From Lutibacter sp. (GTDB lineage Bacteria > Bacteroidota > Bacteroidia > Flavobacteriales > Flavobacteriaceae), in assembly GCA_004195315.1 (NCBI GenBank), contig SDWL01000113.1:1-7723 (forward strand): a stretch of 7,723 bases of DNA. The letters are read 5' to 3'. Shown one piece after another: positions 7,536 through 7,723 of this stretch. Made by a program: the position numbers and the translations under genes. The notes beneath the pieces were generated by a model. It searched no databases, was not told the DNA's origin, and worked only from the letters and a program-made list of their open reading frames with translations. Each line of letters opens with the position of its first letter. The first letter of the stretch is position 1.

Positions 7536-7723
7536 ACTAAGGTTATAATTAATAATAAAATTAAATTTATAACTTTTTAATAGAACAATTAAAAATTAAG
7601 TTAAGATAGTTTCGTCTAAAGCACAAATAGTATAGAATCGCGCATTAAATTAATTTTAAGTAAAAAAGGGAATTGTAGATATATTTTGCAAAAAAAAATT
7701 AAACGTTAACTTCCATAAATTTA
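7536..7723. other. Upstream region of the propeller gene (partial)
   Basis: These 188 bases precede the propeller gene and contain no open frame of note. A TATACTATTTG on the minus strand (7634-7624) resembles a promoter -7 or -10 element, but I find no TTG at the right spacing. An AACGTTAA motif at 7702-7709 is shared with the region upstream of the S51 gene. I could not settle on a promoter here. Confidence 0.4.

Noticed and set aside
1..7723. Mobile element, CRISPR array or defence system
   Set aside because: No transposase or integrase, no spaced repeats and no nuclease or toxin-antitoxin-like proteins are present; the genes are ordinary exported proteins.

Overview
The window is AT-rich, roughly 30% GC by eye. 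Its genes start with MK-type signal peptides, lack clear Shine-Dalgarno sites and encode large exported proteins of families that are abundant in Bacteroidetes. I infer a member of the Flavobacteriia, probably marine or host-associated; the sequence does not allow a genus call.

Every gene I can support is on the minus strand, so transcription runs right to left. From the right edge there is a partial upstream region (7536-7723). Next comes a large Asp-box (BNR) beta-propeller protein of the VPS10/sortilin-like 'glycosyl hydrolase' group (7535-4310). It is split by what looks like a short frameshifting deletion at about 6803. A strong hairpin terminator (4243-4285) closes this unit. A 204-base intergenic region then leads into a second unit of two genes: a lipoprotein of the cyanophycinase family (peptidase S51, about 4069-3167) and, 54 bases on, a secreted S9 prolyl-oligopeptidase-like enzyme of 930 residues (3112-320). 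This unit ends at a second terminator (199-249). At the far left edge a Bacteroidetes-type promoter candidate and an ATG-AAG at positions 7-5 suggest that another minus-strand gene starts just as the window ends.

All three recognisable products carry export signals. The S51 and S9 enzymes are probably co-transcribed. A reasonable inference is that one is a membrane-anchored enzyme acting on Asp-type dipeptides or branched amide polymers and the other a periplasmic peptidase, so together they form a small peptide-scavenging module. The propeller protein has no known substrate; its neighbours are consistent with peptide or polymer processing at the cell envelope but do not prove it.

I did not find mobile elements, CRISPR arrays, tRNA or rRNA genes, or a convincing new defence or biosynthetic system. 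The most notable points are the internal deletion in the propeller gene and the departure of the S51 protein from the cyanophycin-binding arginine pattern.
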